Assembly: GCA_022494885.1 (NCBI GenBank)
Contig: JAGVSM010004959.1
Coordinates: forward strand, 1-64,000
Source of the DNA: Micrasema longulum
Lineage: Eukaryota; Arthropoda; Insecta; Trichoptera; Brachycentridae
Length of the DNA stretch: 64,000 bases
Direction: 5' to 3'
Below, piece by piece: positions 10,071 to 21,376 of this stretch. Both the position numbers and the translations under genes were made by a program. Positions within the stretch are counted from its first letter, which is position 1, and each line of letters starts with the position of its first letter. Under the pieces are notes generated by a model. The model ran no database searches. It saw only the letters and a list, made by a program, of their open reading frames with translations, and had not been told where the DNA came from.

Positions 10071-10867
10071 GCCATAGAATTAAGAATAGTCCAGAAACCG
10101 CAGACAAGCATCAAACAGAAGGCGACTAAACTGCTCATAAATGAGTAGTTTTACGTTTTGGCCCATTAGTTTATTTGTAGACGTCGGTCAGTACGCAACT
10201 CCCGATTTGAATTCAACTATGCCGTGTTGTGTCCTTTTAAAGTGTAGAAATACTGCTAGGATCTTAAAGAAACAGGATGCAATCACATTTCATGTGTTAT
10301 TAGCAAATGAATGTGTAAGTAGCAAACACATTAATTAAAAATTGAATTATTTTTCCATCGGTCAGATAGTCGAAGAAATCAAAATGGACATTTCGTTAGT
10401 GTTGCCAGGGTAGTATTTTTTTTTACCCTACTTAGCTCATCTAATGAAATTTGGACCTCGGATTGAATAATTATGTGGTGGACATTTTACTGACATTATC
10501 TTTAAAAAATCAAATATTATTTAACACGATTTAAAAATATCCGTTTTTGTAAAATAAAATTTGTTTTACATTTTGAGTTTAAAGTTCATTAATTCAATTA
10601 CTCTTAATAAATTAACCTTTCCGTATCTACTCAGTTGTGTCAATCAATATTTTCGCGTGCACAATAAAATTTTAGATAAGTTAACGGATTGCGTTTTTTA
10701 CCTTACATTTGTGTTATGATTATATTTTTTCCCATCGTGCAACATTGCGCGGCGACGGCACGAATGCGCGTGGCGAAAGTGGGGCATGGTGGGGGGATTT
10801 TCGGACACAGTCCGATGTATTCAAATATGATTCTACGCTCCTTCTGGACTATTCTTAATTCTATGGC
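10071..10867 (+). mobile_element. Non-autonomous DNA transposon with perfect 24-bp TIRs and THAP-like frame
   Basis: The ends at 10071-10094 and 10844-10867 are perfect 24-bp inverted repeats starting GCCATAGAATTAAGAATAG, flanked on both sides by TAAT. The interior holds a short frame (within 10141-10338) whose segment MPCCVLLKCRNTARILKKQD and following AITFHV resembles the N-terminal Cys-Cys part of a THAP zinc finger, then decays. A second, minus-strand copy lies at 47480-47995 and an end fragment at 24305-24385. No transposase is left. The THAP assignment is by eye from a C-x-K-C-x-N spacing and FH motif; P-element or other THAP-bearing families are possible sources. Confidence 0.7.
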
Positions 10868-10889
10868 TAATGGCAATTTGTAATTGTTA

Positions 10890-11010
10890 AAAAATGAATA
10901 AATACCTTTGCGGGCGAAGGAAGCGTCTGGCACGCGGCCAGGCGGGCACCGCGCCGCCCTCACGCCGTCTCACCTGCCGCATCTTGCGCTGCACCTGAGG
11001 AAAAGAGACG
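10890..11010 (-). other. GC-rich island, possible 5' exon (weak)
   Basis: The minus strand reads TTTTCCTCAG|GTGCAGCGCAAGATGCGGCA followed by G|GTGAGA. This would make a 21-nt phase-0 micro-exon (VQRKMRQ) or the edge of a longer GC-rich 5' exon or UTR. It could belong upstream of PanK on the same strand. There is no homology evidence. Confidence 0.2.
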
Positions 11011-11116
11011 AATATATAGCGGGAGTGATAAATTACTATTTTACGAGAAGGTTGGGGGAGGCGCGCGTGGCAAAAGGTTAGGGACCGCTGCCCTACGAAT
11101 GATTATTATTGAAATT

Positions 11117-11160
11117 GGTCGCAACAGAGAGGGAAAACATTTTTGAGAAGGGAATATGAC
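11117..11160 (+). repeat. Repeat family A scrap
   Basis: GCAACAGAGAGGGAAAACAT and the following TTTTGAGAAGGGAATATG match the family A arm. Confidence 0.7.
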
Positions 11161-11279
11161 GTCATAACTTACAGCCAATCTGCCAAGCAAAATGGATTTT
11201 TTACCCTTGAAAATAGACGCACTGTATCTGAATTGTGCTATTTACATAAATTATTAAATAATATAGTGAGCAAATAGGA

Positions 11280-11563
11280 TAGTGAGGTGAAAATACAACA
11301 TATTTTTATCAAAAAGAGCAAATCATCTTCAGAAGATTGGGTTGGAATAGTTATAATTTGATTGATTAATGTATTTTGTTATTGTATCATTTCTTTAAAA
11401 TATATATGTATTTCAAGTAATTCAATGTGTACAGTACGAGTATATTAATATTTCATACTCGATTTTTTTTATTTTTAATATTTTTATTTTTAAGCACTCT
11501 TTATACCACATATATGTAAATGGCAGAAATGCCGTAGGTATATAAATAAATAAATAAATAAAT
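11280..11563 (+). mobile_element. LINE 3' UTR (family J1) with (TAAA)n tail
   Basis: This is nearly the exact complement of 23140-23400 and ends in ATGGCAGAAATGCCG and a TAAATAAATA tail at 11545-11562. The coding part is absent here. Confidence 0.8.
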
Positions 11564-11564
11564 G

Positions 11565-12250
11565 TAAACAACGAATGTCTCGAGCAAGTAGAAAAATTTG
11601 TGTATCTGGGAAGCATGTTTTCAAGAGATGGAAGCGTAGAAAAAGATGTTGAAAGAAGAGTGAATGTGGGCAACAAAATGAACGGAGCACTAAGCACAGT
11701 AATTTCTAATAAAAATATGTCAATCGAAGCTAAACTGGCAGTGCACAACGGAGTTTTAGTCCCGACACTTATGTATGGAAGTGAAACATGGAACTGGCGG
11801 AGGAAGGACGAAAGCCGAGTTAACGCGGTTGAAATGCGATATCTTAGACGAATGTGTGGGAATATCAATGTATGACAGGGTTACGGATGATGAAATCAGG
11901 CGAGAGTGTAAATCTGAGTCAAGTATAATTGATAAGATTAAGAAAGGGTCTCTGAGATGGTTCGGTCGCGTAGAACGAATGGACGACGAAAGTATGGTAA
12001 AACAGGTATATATGGCGAAAATGAACGGCAACGTGAGACGAGGACGACCGAGGAAGACGTGGCATGATCAGATAAACCAAAATCTTAAGTCTGGTCATGT
12101 CGAAAGCGGACAGAACCGAAGGGCATGTACGACAAGATGTATGAATGTGGAAGAAGCTAGGATTGTATGCCAGGATAGACGTGTGGCGGTCCATTCTCTC
12201 TGCCTACCCCTACGGGGAAATGGCGTGATGGTAGTAGTAGTAATTAAATA
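11565..12250 (+). mobile_element. RTE-like LINE, RT C-terminal domain and 3' end
   Basis: The frames read FVYLGSMFSRDG, then AKLAVHNGVLVPTLMYGSET, MRYLRRMCG, LRWFGRVERMDDE and RRGRPRKTWHDQINQ. This is the C-terminal region of RTE-type endonuclease-reverse-transcriptase proteins. The chain is broken by a frameshift near 11860. The 3' end is a GTA-repeat tail (12230-12243), as usual for this clade. It is a dead, 5'-truncated copy inserted directly behind the TAAA tail of another LINE. Confidence 0.88.
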
Positions 12251-12299
12251 ATAAAGTAGACTCTTTTTTAACCTACTCTCCAAAATTAATCTCAATGTC

Positions 12300-12695
12300 C
12301 CCTTTCGCGTGACAAGAAATAAGTATTTATTCCATCTGCCAGTCTGTAGCGCTAACTATACACAACACTCTTTCCTCTATCGTTCTTGCTCTGACTATAA
12401 GGCTTTTTTTTCATCTATTGATATATTTAACACGCCCCTTAATTCATTTAAAATTAAATTAAGACTCATTATTTCTGGCTGCGATACGATCCCACTTACT
12501 ATTTAATGATGCACCCTCCTGAACACTTACTCCCACACTAATACACATAAACACACCCTTTTGTGTTAACACAATTGAATAATATGTATGATTCTTATTC
12601 AGAAACTTCGCTGGCCTGTCTTTAAACTGTATTTTTATTTATTTTTTATTATTTCATTGTCGACTGTTTGTTTCTTTAAATTAAATAAATAAATA
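12300..12695 (+). mobile_element. Jockey-like LINE, RT C-terminus, 3' UTR and tail
   Basis: The frame 12309-12506 reads RNKYLFHLPVCSANYTQHSF and then LNSFKIKLRLII. This is the typical end of a non-LTR polymerase, followed by a UTR with TCGACTGTTTGTTTCT and a TAAATAAATA tail. A related UTR end lies at 48760-48930. Confidence 0.75.
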
Positions 12696-12696
12696 A

Positions 12697-13125
12697 CTCC
12701 TCAGGAAGAAAATCCAGCCAAATTTGGACCTACTCAAAACATCGTTGAATTATATACCTGGTAAAAGGAGAAGTATAAAAAGTGGAAAATTGTTATCAGG
12801 CGTTGCCGAGTAGGTGAATTGGTTCAGTCGGATGAATCTCACCCGCATGATAAAGGTTTCAGCTCTTTTACTTCAACAGATGGAAGAGTTGAGGAAATGC
12901 AAACGTCCAAACATAGGCAGCATGGTGAATGTTACACAAGGTGTAAAGTGGCCACTTAAACCAGCCAATGGCAGGTCATAAGCCCTGTAAATGGCTAGAC
13001 TCCCATATTCCCTTCTCAAAAATGTTTTCCCTCTATGTTGCAACAAATTTAAATATGAACAACTCCTTCGAGAAAAATCCAGCCAGTCTGCAAGCATTTG
13101 GACATACTCAAAACATCGTTGGTTT
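12697..13125 (-). repeat. Repeat family A, about 1.1 monomers
   Basis: It has the full order of the family, from TTGGACCTACTCAAAACATC to the second AGCATTTGGACATACTCAAA. The duplicated ends show a monomer plus the start of the next. Confidence 0.88.
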
Positions 13126-13129
13126 TTTT

Positions 13130-13212
13130 TTTTAATTATAAAAATATTTGCGTTCTTACAATTTACCCAAATAATTAATTTTTGGGGCCATTTTCAATAG
13201 TAAATAACTCAC
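13130..13212 (-). mobile_element. SINE family 2 body fragment
   Basis: TTTGGGGCCATTTTCAA and AGTAAATAACTCACTATTAG match the 3' body of the SINE copies at 38770-38935 and 49075-49252. The tRNA head is missing. Confidence 0.7.
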
Positions 13213-13224
13213 TATTAGACATTG

Positions 13225-13950
13225 TTTGGCAAATTTAAAATATCGTAATAAAACCTACTGGTCCTACAAGTTTAAAAATTGTTTTCAGACGTCGCCTAGC
13301 TTGTGAAATATTTCAATCTGTAGCTCAATCACAAATAACTATCGACATGACTAAAAACATGAATGATCGATCACAAAAAACAATAATGAACGTGCTTAAG
13401 TTATCGCAGTCATAAGTCAACGTGTGTGTAATCTCTAAGTCAACGCTCGTGTCAGTTTGTTTTTTGTTTTCTTCGTAAATAAATACAGTTCACTGGCGAA
13501 AAATCGGCGTTTACTATAAAAAATAATACAATATATTGCATTTGCAAATTAGTAAAGAGTATCTAATACAAAAAAGTGAAAATTAAATTACAATTACTAT
13601 GACGCAATGAATAACATGATAATAAATAAATATAGCAGTTTTGGAATATTTTCCATATTTACACCGGTGAAATTTAAATATGTGATTGCGCAGCAGGATT
13701 ATACGTCGCGAAACGTATAATTTTGACATTTAATATTAGGTGTTCACGGATGTCGCATTGTGATCGCGAATACGGTAAACAACCGTGGTGAAAAATTGTT
13801 ATCACGTCGCTTATTAGCACGTCGATAGTTATTTGTGATTGAGTTACTGATGAATCTCTTCCGAACATTGAATGTTTCAGCTCTTCGCTAAAATCAACTG
13901 GTGGAATAATTGAAGAAATATGGACGTTCAAACATAGAAAGAATGGTTCA
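13225..13950 (-). repeat. Repeat family A copy split by a transposon
   Basis: The halves 13262-13318 (with TTTTCAGACGTCGCCTAG) and 13849-13950 (GATGAATCTC to CAAACATAGA) are contiguous in intact monomers. The 530-bp element at 13319-13848 interrupts them. Confidence 0.75.
13319..13848 (+). mobile_element. DNA transposon T1, complete copy, ~30-bp TIRs
   Basis: The left end reads TAGCTCAATCACAAATAACT and continues ATCGACATG; the right end is its inverted complement ending at about 13848. The flanks on both sides read CTG, fitting a 3-bp target duplication when compared with the uninterrupted host repeat. No transposase is encoded. Relatives are at 21164-21376, 29100-29210, 29939-30452, 42700-43216 and 45728-45813. 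Confidence 0.85.
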
Positions 13951-14290
13951 CGGACAATGTATACTTGTAATGCAGTATTAAATAGACTTCATGAACTCGG
14001 CAATAGTTATTCCCACGTAACTGATATATTTAGTGTAGGGTTTTGTTCCTATAGAACAAACCTTTTGAACTTTTTCAAAGATGGTTAGTGGTAATTTTAT
14101 TAATTTATTCATGCATTTCATAATATATATATATATACATACAGTTTTGTTTTTGTTCACTTTGCCTAGCTGTGTGAAACAGTACTTATGATTTTCTTGA
14201 TGTTTTATTATTTAAACTTTCTACTGAATATGCTGTAGAATTTTGGTTTTTTAAATATAAATCTTGGGTTTAAGGAAATTCATGTTTAAA
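13951..14290 (+). mobile_element. LINE 3' end (family J2)
   Basis: The frame reads NRLHELGNSYSHVTDIFSV and then RTNLLNFFKDG-stop, an RT C-terminus. It is the complement of the longer copy at 31390-32140. Confidence 0.7.
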
Positions 14291-14379
14291 AAAAATTAAA
14301 TATTGAGCCAAATATGTTAATATTATAAATGTTTGTAAAATGCAAATTTGCCGTTTATGTTTATAAAAAATATATATAT

Positions 14380-14505
14380 ACACGGTGTGTAAAGTGTGCA
14401 CGTAAACCGGCCAATGACAGGTCATAACATAAGCCTGTAAATGCTTAGACTTACATATTTCCTGTCGCAAATGTTCTTCATCTCTGTTGCAATTTGTTTG
14501 ACTAG
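14380..14505 (-). repeat. Repeat family A fragment, diverged
   Basis: CCGGCCAATGACAGGTCATA and ATGCTTAGACTTACATAT mark a diverged piece of the monomer. Confidence 0.7.
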
Positions 14506-14980
14506 TTTCCTGTGGCGCAGACCTAAGGATCTCTCTTAAAAGATTTCTAATTTGAATCTCTCGATAAATAAATATACATTTGAAACATCCACGATAGGAG
14601 TCACGTGCGAGTATTGTACGTAAACTTTGACCCTATGAATAAATTATGGCCGTTGTTTTGACGAATGTGTTATTGTTATTTTTACAGTAGCTACGCAGAG
14701 TTTACGGAAAAATACTTTATTTATATATACGCCCAGTGGGCACTTGCCGGGAGAATATATCGTCGACGTTCAGGCAAGAGTCACTTATCTAAAAAACACC
14801 ATTTTGAGTAATCACAATTTGAAAGTTTTATGTATGCAACGCAATGAGTAAGATCTGAGGTTTTTATTATTTGTCAATAGACTAAAAAAATAATAACTTA
14901 TCCCTAACTCTGTGAGGCGAAGAACCCCGTGTGGAGCGTGACATGTCAAAACGATTCTAGACTTGAGTCATGCAATCGGA
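14506..14980. other. No gene seen
   Basis: Mixed sequence; at 14722-14755 'ATACGCCCAGTGGGCA' resembles 2036-2056, a short shared LINE-like scrap. Nothing else is recognisable. Confidence 0.35.
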
Positions 14981-15514
14981 TCAATAGGGTATTATCACTC
15001 GGGAGGAATATCGGATTTAACCTACTCTACAAATAAAAGATTTTTTTAAAGATTCTCCTAGTGTTCATATAAGCCCTTATAATTAATATTTTCATTCATT
15101 ATTTTCGTTTCGAAAAAAAGGTCTTTCGAAAACGATCGTTTCGTAGGTTGGTAATAAATTTTGTCACAGAAGTTCGCGAAGTTTCACGATTAAATTTATG
15201 CATGTATTTGAAATTGATATTTGTTTTCCGTACGAATAAAAAAAAACCTTTGAGACCTAATATATGTTCAAACCTCAGATAAATAATGCGTCAACCTATA
15301 GAGAAGCCCTATCACTATGTTACATCGAACGCAAGCGATGTTGGTTAGCAACAAATTGGCGGTCATTTAGTTTTGATTGACAACAATGACAGTATAGGCA
15401 AAAAAAATCAGATGCTTTTGTCGCTGTTCTTGGCTTTGTTTGTGAATAACTTGGATTTTTACGTTATAATAAATAAAAAATCTACCATGGTGAATTGCAG
15501 TATGTTTGGTTTTT

Positions 15515-15850
15515 TTTATTTATTTATTTATTTACAATTTTAAAAAACCCGTTAGGGTTACATTAGAAATTTAATATTGTCTAGTCATTTTATGTCTCGT
15601 CTAGTCTAGTTAGTTCAGTCATCATTTGCTTTTTCAGATTGATTTTAAATTTGTCTCCATTAAAAGTTTTCAAGTAGTAAGGTAGGTCGTTGTAGTGTTT
15701 AAGTCCATTATGTAGTATTTTTGACTGTCCTGTGTTTGTCTTTGCTTTTTCAATATGATAGTGTTTTTGTTGTCTGGTGTTATATTTATGTATGTCAGCA
15801 TTTTTGACTAATATTATGTCGTCGTCTTGTATGTTTCCCAGTGTTATTTT
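15515..15850 (-). mobile_element. Jockey-like LINE, RT C-terminus and TAAA tail
   Basis: The minus frame reads NIQDDDIILVKNADIHKYNT and later HYNDLPYYLKTFNGDKFKI, ending at a stop before a UTR (ACGGGTTTTTTAAAATTG) and TAAATAAATA at 15515-15530. It is inserted inside the 4.6-kb interval. Confidence 0.75.
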
Positions 15851-16099
15851 GTTGCAGCAGTAAGGGTGTTAAAGGAGTCAGTTTTCACAGGTAATTGATT
15901 TCCAATATTTTCCCATGATTTATATTGATTTTTGGCATTTATTGTCCCGACACGTGTATTATGCTGCTGAAAAACTTTCCTTATATCAACATATTTACTT
16001 CAGATACTATTTTTTCTTAATTTAGGGAATAAATTTGTGAATTAAAATAAGTTTATTATTGATAATGACAGTCGATTATGGGAAATATGTCGGGGCCGC

Positions 16100-16330
16100 A
16101 CTAGGCATCCATATTAAGTTTGAGTCTTTATCGAGTAGAGGTAGTTTCAAATTTCACTCAAAAATAGCAACGTTAACCTTGAAATCGCATCTAAAATGAC
16201 GTGTCCAAATTTCAGGCCGCTACGATTCGCCGTTTCGGAGATGTGACGGACAAACAAACAAACTCAACACAGGACTTTGGTTCCATGGAGTTGGGATTTA
16301 TGTCTCAATAAATGTAACATAAGTATATTG
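16100..16330. repeat. Retroelement UTR-like repeat
   Basis: GATGTGACGGACAAACAAAC followed by ACTCCATGG-type sequence is shared in inverted form with 26540-26600 and 52545-52600. It is part of a LINE 3' region. Confidence 0.5.
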
Positions 16331-16529
16331 TGAATAAAATGAATAAAAAAATAAACACACACATGTATTTTCAGTTTTATAAAATAAATATAGGCGAATT
16401 ACAGAAAAATAAATTGGAATAACCCTGCAATAATAAATACTCAGGTAAGAGTATAAGAGAATTTATTTAGGAGTATTTACAGTGCAAATTGATACCCATT
16501 TGACAATTCTCGACTAGAGTACGGCCCAT

Positions 16530-17095
16530 TGTTTTGCTGCGAACTGTAGCTAACTTAATACCCAATAGTCATAGAATGGTTTTCCTACGTTTGGGCTCCT
16601 CTATAGCTTGGCGCATTATTACTCCACGCCGAGAGAAAAAGTTATTATACCTCTCCGCAAACAGCGCACTAAATTCGGCGAACGCGAATTTGCGGTCGCA
16701 GGCCCCACGGCATGGAATGCTCTCCCAGCAGAGGTGCGAGGCTGTGAGAGTGAAGTGATGTTTCGGAAAAAACTTAAAACCCACTTGTTCTCTAAAAAAT
16801 CTTTTTCTTAAATTTTAAGTTTAGTGTGTAAAAAAAAATGGGGAAACCAAACAATTTAAAACAGTGTAAAAAAAAGTGTTTGTTTATTATTTTTTATATA
16901 TTTCGGTATCAACAAATACTTGATTTACTTGTATTTAATTTTTTTTAAACTTTTATTTTATTTATATATTTAAGATGTTTTATATTTTAATGTAAACATT
17001 ATTATATTGTGTTACCAAAATGTTTAAAGAGAGAAATCTTTGCAAAAAACTGCTTTCGCAGTTTGGCGGGAATGGGCTATTATCACGGATTTTTT
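16530..17095 (+). mobile_element. CR1-like LINE, RT C-terminus and 3' UTR
   Basis: The frame 16608-16811 carries KVIIPLRKQRTKFGEREFAV, then AGPTAWNALPAEVR and FRKKLKTHLFSKKSFS-stop, the standard CR1/Jockey polymerase end. A UTR follows to ATGGGCTATTATCACGG. Related 3' ends lie at 19600-19765 (+) and 27608-27845 (-). Confidence 0.88.
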
Positions 17096-17099
17096 ATTA

Positions 17100-19300
17100 G
17101 CTAATAAATTAATTTGAATCACAAGACAATCGGTACTACTCTTATTAAAATCCGTTAAGAAATAAGGGAGATATAAAGGATTAAAGTCTAGTCATTTGAA
17201 TATAAATAAAAACAGACAATTCATGACGTCACCAAGTTTGACGTCATCGTATGCGAAGATAGTTTTTACGTAAAAATTTATGATTCGAGTAGAGTAAGTG
17301 GAATGGGGTGACTTTGTTTTAGTTCAGTTTCGAACTTCAAACCTTCGTAAAAGAAAAATTAAAATTCTTATTTTTTAAATGAGAAAATATTATGTTGTGT
17401 GAGCGAGAAAATAATAAAAACTTTGTGATCAAAGTCAACCATGATTTTATACGTTTGTTTTGAACATTTCATTTTATTTTTTACTTTATTTAGATAAAAA
17501 AATATAAGTATACAACATTACTACTAAATACAATTTTATATTAATTTAATACATATATTTACATTAACGTTTCGCTTTATGTAAAAAAAAAAAAACGATT
17601 CTTGTGTATAAAATGGGGAGTGATGTTTTACAATAATTTGTTTATTTTATTTTTAATCGGTAAATATTTTTAGTATAACATATAAATTATAAAAAACGGT
17701 ATTTTAAGTCAGTGCTACACAAAAAAGAATTATAAATATAACTTTTCACTTCTTTTTAAATTATATTATCCATCCTCCGATAATAAATTACTTGCAAAAA
17801 AAACACCCAGGTATCAGCAAATTATGATTAGGCGTGTATTTAATAAGCGTTTAAGTCGAATCTCATGAAATAATTAAAAATAATATACTTTAATTCCACA
17901 TAAAACAAAAATTATTTTTCTAATTATTATAAACCAAAAAATGGAATTTTTATATAAACTCAAAAATAATAATTGAAATATAAATCAAGATTAAAATTGA
18001 AAAATATTATGTTGATTAAAAAAAATGTATATATGAAATATTTTAAATAATTGATAAAGATAACATAATATAGGTACCTTGCTTTTTGATGGAATAAAAT
18101 TATCAGTTAATGAATATATTTTTGTGTATAGGAATTTGTTCATTGACTGGCATTATTATCGAAACAGAATGAGAGGTTATTGTGTTCTTTTTATTTGGTG
18201 AAAACTTATCTTTCACGGTTTTGAAAACATTTATTTTACCGAATGAATTAGAATCCATTACTTTATTCCAGGAAAGCAATTATTGTGTCTGTTTATCTGT
18301 TTCTTACAAAGACGTGAAACATACTTAGGAAATTAATATTGGCCATATTCAACAATGTTCGACAAAATTTTACAAGAAGTGCAATTGATGTGTATGAGGT
18401 TTTATTTACAAGCATTTCGTAACAATTATCTGATTTACTAGATGAATAACTTCACCGTTATCATTCGAGAACGAAGCTTCACATTTATTTGCTCACCTTT
18501 AAAAGAAAATCTTTTAGACTCGTTCATTTGAGTCATAATATTTTTTATTTATATTCTGAAATCCCGTATGTTAAGGGAAAATCCCCAGTCCCCCACATTT
18601 TGGTAAATAAAATTTTCCTTCTGTTCTGGAAAACTGGCTTAAATGATTTGAAGGATGTTTAACTTTATATTATTCATTGTATAGAGTTTCAAATAATATT
18701 TTGTAATGGTTGGAAGCAGCCCGAATTTTCGTAACAGCTTTTCTTAGTATTTGAGCAAAATATTTTTTTGTAGGCTCTGTCTCAAAACTTTTATTAATAA
18801 GTTCAAATTATGTCGCTCTCAAAAAAAGACAAATATAAAATGATCAATCTCAACTCATTTTAGAAAACTTCTTATTTTTCGTTAAACAAAAATTAAAATA
18901 TTAAAACAATCATAATAATGGACACTCGGTGATATAAGTACCAGTAATGTCAAGACAATGCAAATTACGAAATTACTTGTCTCATTAAAAAAAGTCTCTT
19001 ACTAAATTTTTAAAAATTAAAAAATATCTTGACGATTCCACTTCAAACATCTTGAAATCTTACTTGAAATAAAGTTATAAAACAATTTCATTTAAATCGT
19101 ATTCCGTATTACCATTAAAAAAACAGTTAAAATTGACCGAAATTTATTAATGATCACTAGTTATAGAGATAAATATAAACAATATATCCGCTGATCAAAG
19201 TCGCCTTACGATTTAAATGTCGCCCCATTTTACGGTCGCCATTTATTTCAAGGTTGGCTAGAGAGAGGGAAAAAATCATAGACAACAATACGCGTCGTTT
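17100..19300. other. AT-rich interior of the 4.6-kb interval, no gene seen
   Basis: Very A/T-rich. The only points of note are two CRE-type palindromes TGACGTCA at 17224 and 17239. No open frame longer than chance, no tRNA head and no LINE motif was seen. Confidence 0.5.
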
Positions 19301-19599
19301 CAATATCTATTCGGTATTACCAACATTTCAAACAAATGCACGATTCGTGGTGTACTGTTGGATGGATTTGGATGATCGAATTTATTACCAACCGAATAAA
19401 AACGCTTTTCAGAGATGTTGAAAATAGTAAACGAAATTTATGAATGAAATTATTGATTATTAGAGCTTTTACAAACACTAAAGGAGTCTTTGAGAAATCC
19501 TTTATATGTACAATATGTTAAATCCGATATTCCTCCCGAGTGATAATACCCTATTACAAAAAATTGTTTAGATAAATGCTTATGTGAAAAAAAAATAAT

Positions 19600-19765
19600 T
19601 AAAAAAATCATTTGAATAAATCCTTAGCATGTGGTGACAAAGTACATTGTTTTTCTTAAATTACAAATTGAAAAAGTTAAATTAAATTAATTTCTTGATA
19701 TAATCACTTTGTAAAACGCTCTTGAGGTATTATTTTACGAAAATGGCGCTATGTAAGTTATTAAA
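19600..19765 (+). mobile_element. CR1-like LINE 3' end
   Basis: The sequence from TCATTTGAATAAATCC to GAGGTATTATTTTACGAAAA, followed by TGGCGCTATGTAAG, is the complement of 27640-27790. Only the UTR is left. Confidence 0.7.
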
Positions 19766-20044
19766 ATTATAATAATTGCAATAACTTGTAAACTATTAGG
19801 AATAAAGAAATAAAAAATATACCAAAAATTTTCAAATAATTTTCTTACCTGCTACCAAACATAAAATATTTTTTACAACTGCCAAATTTAATTCAGGTTT
19901 CAAAGGGTTAATTCGGAAGAACTAATGACGTCGTTCAAAGTACAAAGTTAGTTTTTTTTTCTTACGTGTTCAAGAAACTCGGCCGTACATTTAAATGCTC
20001 TATTAATTTACCGCGCGTAAGAAAAAAATCTAATCTAATTTCCT

Positions 20045-20210
20045 GTAGCATTGAACTTCCTCATTGAAGGAATACGGATGTCGAAACACAGGCAGAATGG
20101 CGAGAATTACACGATGCGCAAAGTAACCAATAAAACCGGCAAATGACAGGCTATAAGCCCTGTAAATGCCAAAACTTTCATATCCCTTTTTCTAAAATGT
20201 TCTCCATAAA
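20045..20210 (-). repeat. Repeat family A fragment, old
   Basis: ACCGGCAAATGACAGGCTAT and TAAGCCCTGTAAATGCC mark a strongly diverged monomer piece. Confidence 0.65.
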
Positions 20211-20234
20211 ACATTTTTTTTAAAACCAATAAGT

Positions 20235-20740
20235 GCTGGGACTGAAATTCCGTTGCTCACAAATAAATATCTCGAGTACAAACATGTACGTACCTAATTG
20301 TCGTCACTACGTTATAAAATTTGAAATTCAAATTTACGTATCATGACGTCATGATTTCAGAATAATAGGGATTAAAAAAAACTGTTAGCATATTCAAATA
20401 TTTTATGTAGGGTCAGGTGGGGAACAGTGTACCACGGGGTACACTGTAACAGTGAGAATATTTTCTTCGATGCAATACCGTTTTTTCTACAGCCAATGAG
20501 AGTTCTGTCATCTTTTTATTTTTTATTATTGATAAAACATATAATACAAAAATTACATATTATACTCCCAGGAGTTATTAGAAACTCATTTGGGACCGTA
20601 CATAAGAAAAAACATTTTTTTGACAATACATAATATCATACAAATTAATACATCCGAAATAAAAAGAAAACATTATTGTATAAGAAACATAAAACACCAT
20701 CTTATATAAACTACATTAATAATTATCAATATCAAAAAGA
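20235..20740. other. No gene seen; one short palindrome
   Basis: At 20425-20450 ACAGTGTACC and GGGTACACTGT form an inverted repeat with a 2-3-nt gap, and at 20344 there is a TGACGTCA palindrome. From 20520 the sequence is an A-rich LINE-like UTR leading into the minus-strand RT at 20742. Confidence 0.4.
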
Positions 20741-20741
20741 T

Positions 20742-21155
20742 TTAAGAAATATTTTTTAATTGCGACACTTCTGGATTTTTATTAAGTTTTTCGTGTCTTA
20801 GCTCATCAGGCAGTTTATTGTATTCGGAATGGCCAATATTTTCCAAGGACCTACTGCCAAACTTTGTTGAGCGAAACTTAGACACATGAAGATTCCTTGA
20901 ATAACGCGTATTGTTACTATGAATATTACGACTAAATGTGTGTTTTAAATTTGAGTGAGCAGAAAAGTTGATGATATTTAAAATAGTATTGGTTATGTCA
21001 TGCAGTGGCATTACCTTGAAAGGAAGTATCTTTGTTTGTCGGTAGATATCCTTGACATGGGAATCCCGTTTAAGTCCAAGAATGTTTCTTAGAGCTCTGT
21101 TCTGAAGAACTTGTATTTCCGAGATCTGATTATTGCTGGCAAACCGCATATGCAC
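20742..21155 (-). mobile_element. Jockey/CR1-like LINE, RT C-terminal domain
   Basis: An uninterrupted 137-codon frame contains EIQVLQNRALRNILGLKRDS and YNKLPDELRHEKLN-like sequence, the usual C-terminal block after the polymerase thumb. The start is truncated where a T1 transposon fragment abuts it (21164). Confidence 0.85.
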
Positions 21156-21163
21156 GATATAAT

Positions 21164-21376
21164 TTTTTTATAGTAAACGCCGATTTTTCGCTAATGAACT
21201 GTATTTATTTACGAGGAAAACAAAAAACAAACCGACACGAGCGTTGACTTAGAGATTACACACGCGTTGACTTATGACTGCGATAACTTAAGCATGTTCA
21301 TCATTGTTCATTGTGATCGCTCAAATACTTAGCATGTTTTTAGGCACGTCGATAGTTATTTGTGATTGAGCTAGAT
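21164..21376 (-). mobile_element. DNA transposon T1, one end (truncated)
   Basis: It ends with CACGTCGATAGTTATTTGTG and ATTGAGCTA, the T1 inverted repeat. The other half is missing at the junction with the LINE. Confidence 0.8.

Larger units (their letters stand above)
14981..19557. mobile_element. ~4.6-kb interval bounded by long diverged terminal inverted repeats
   Basis: The outermost 38 bp (left 14983-15020, starting AATAGGGTATTATCACTCGG) are matched in inverted orientation at 19517-19555. Similarity continues inward for roughly 200 bp (CTCCTAGTGTTCAT against CTCCTTTAGTGTTTGT, and GGTTGGTAATAAATT in both arms). The interior is AT-rich, has no transposase frame, and contains later LINE insertions (15515-15850, 16530-17090). 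It looks like a large non-autonomous DNA transposon. Target duplications are not clear, so two related copies in opposite orientation remain possible. Confidence 0.6.
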
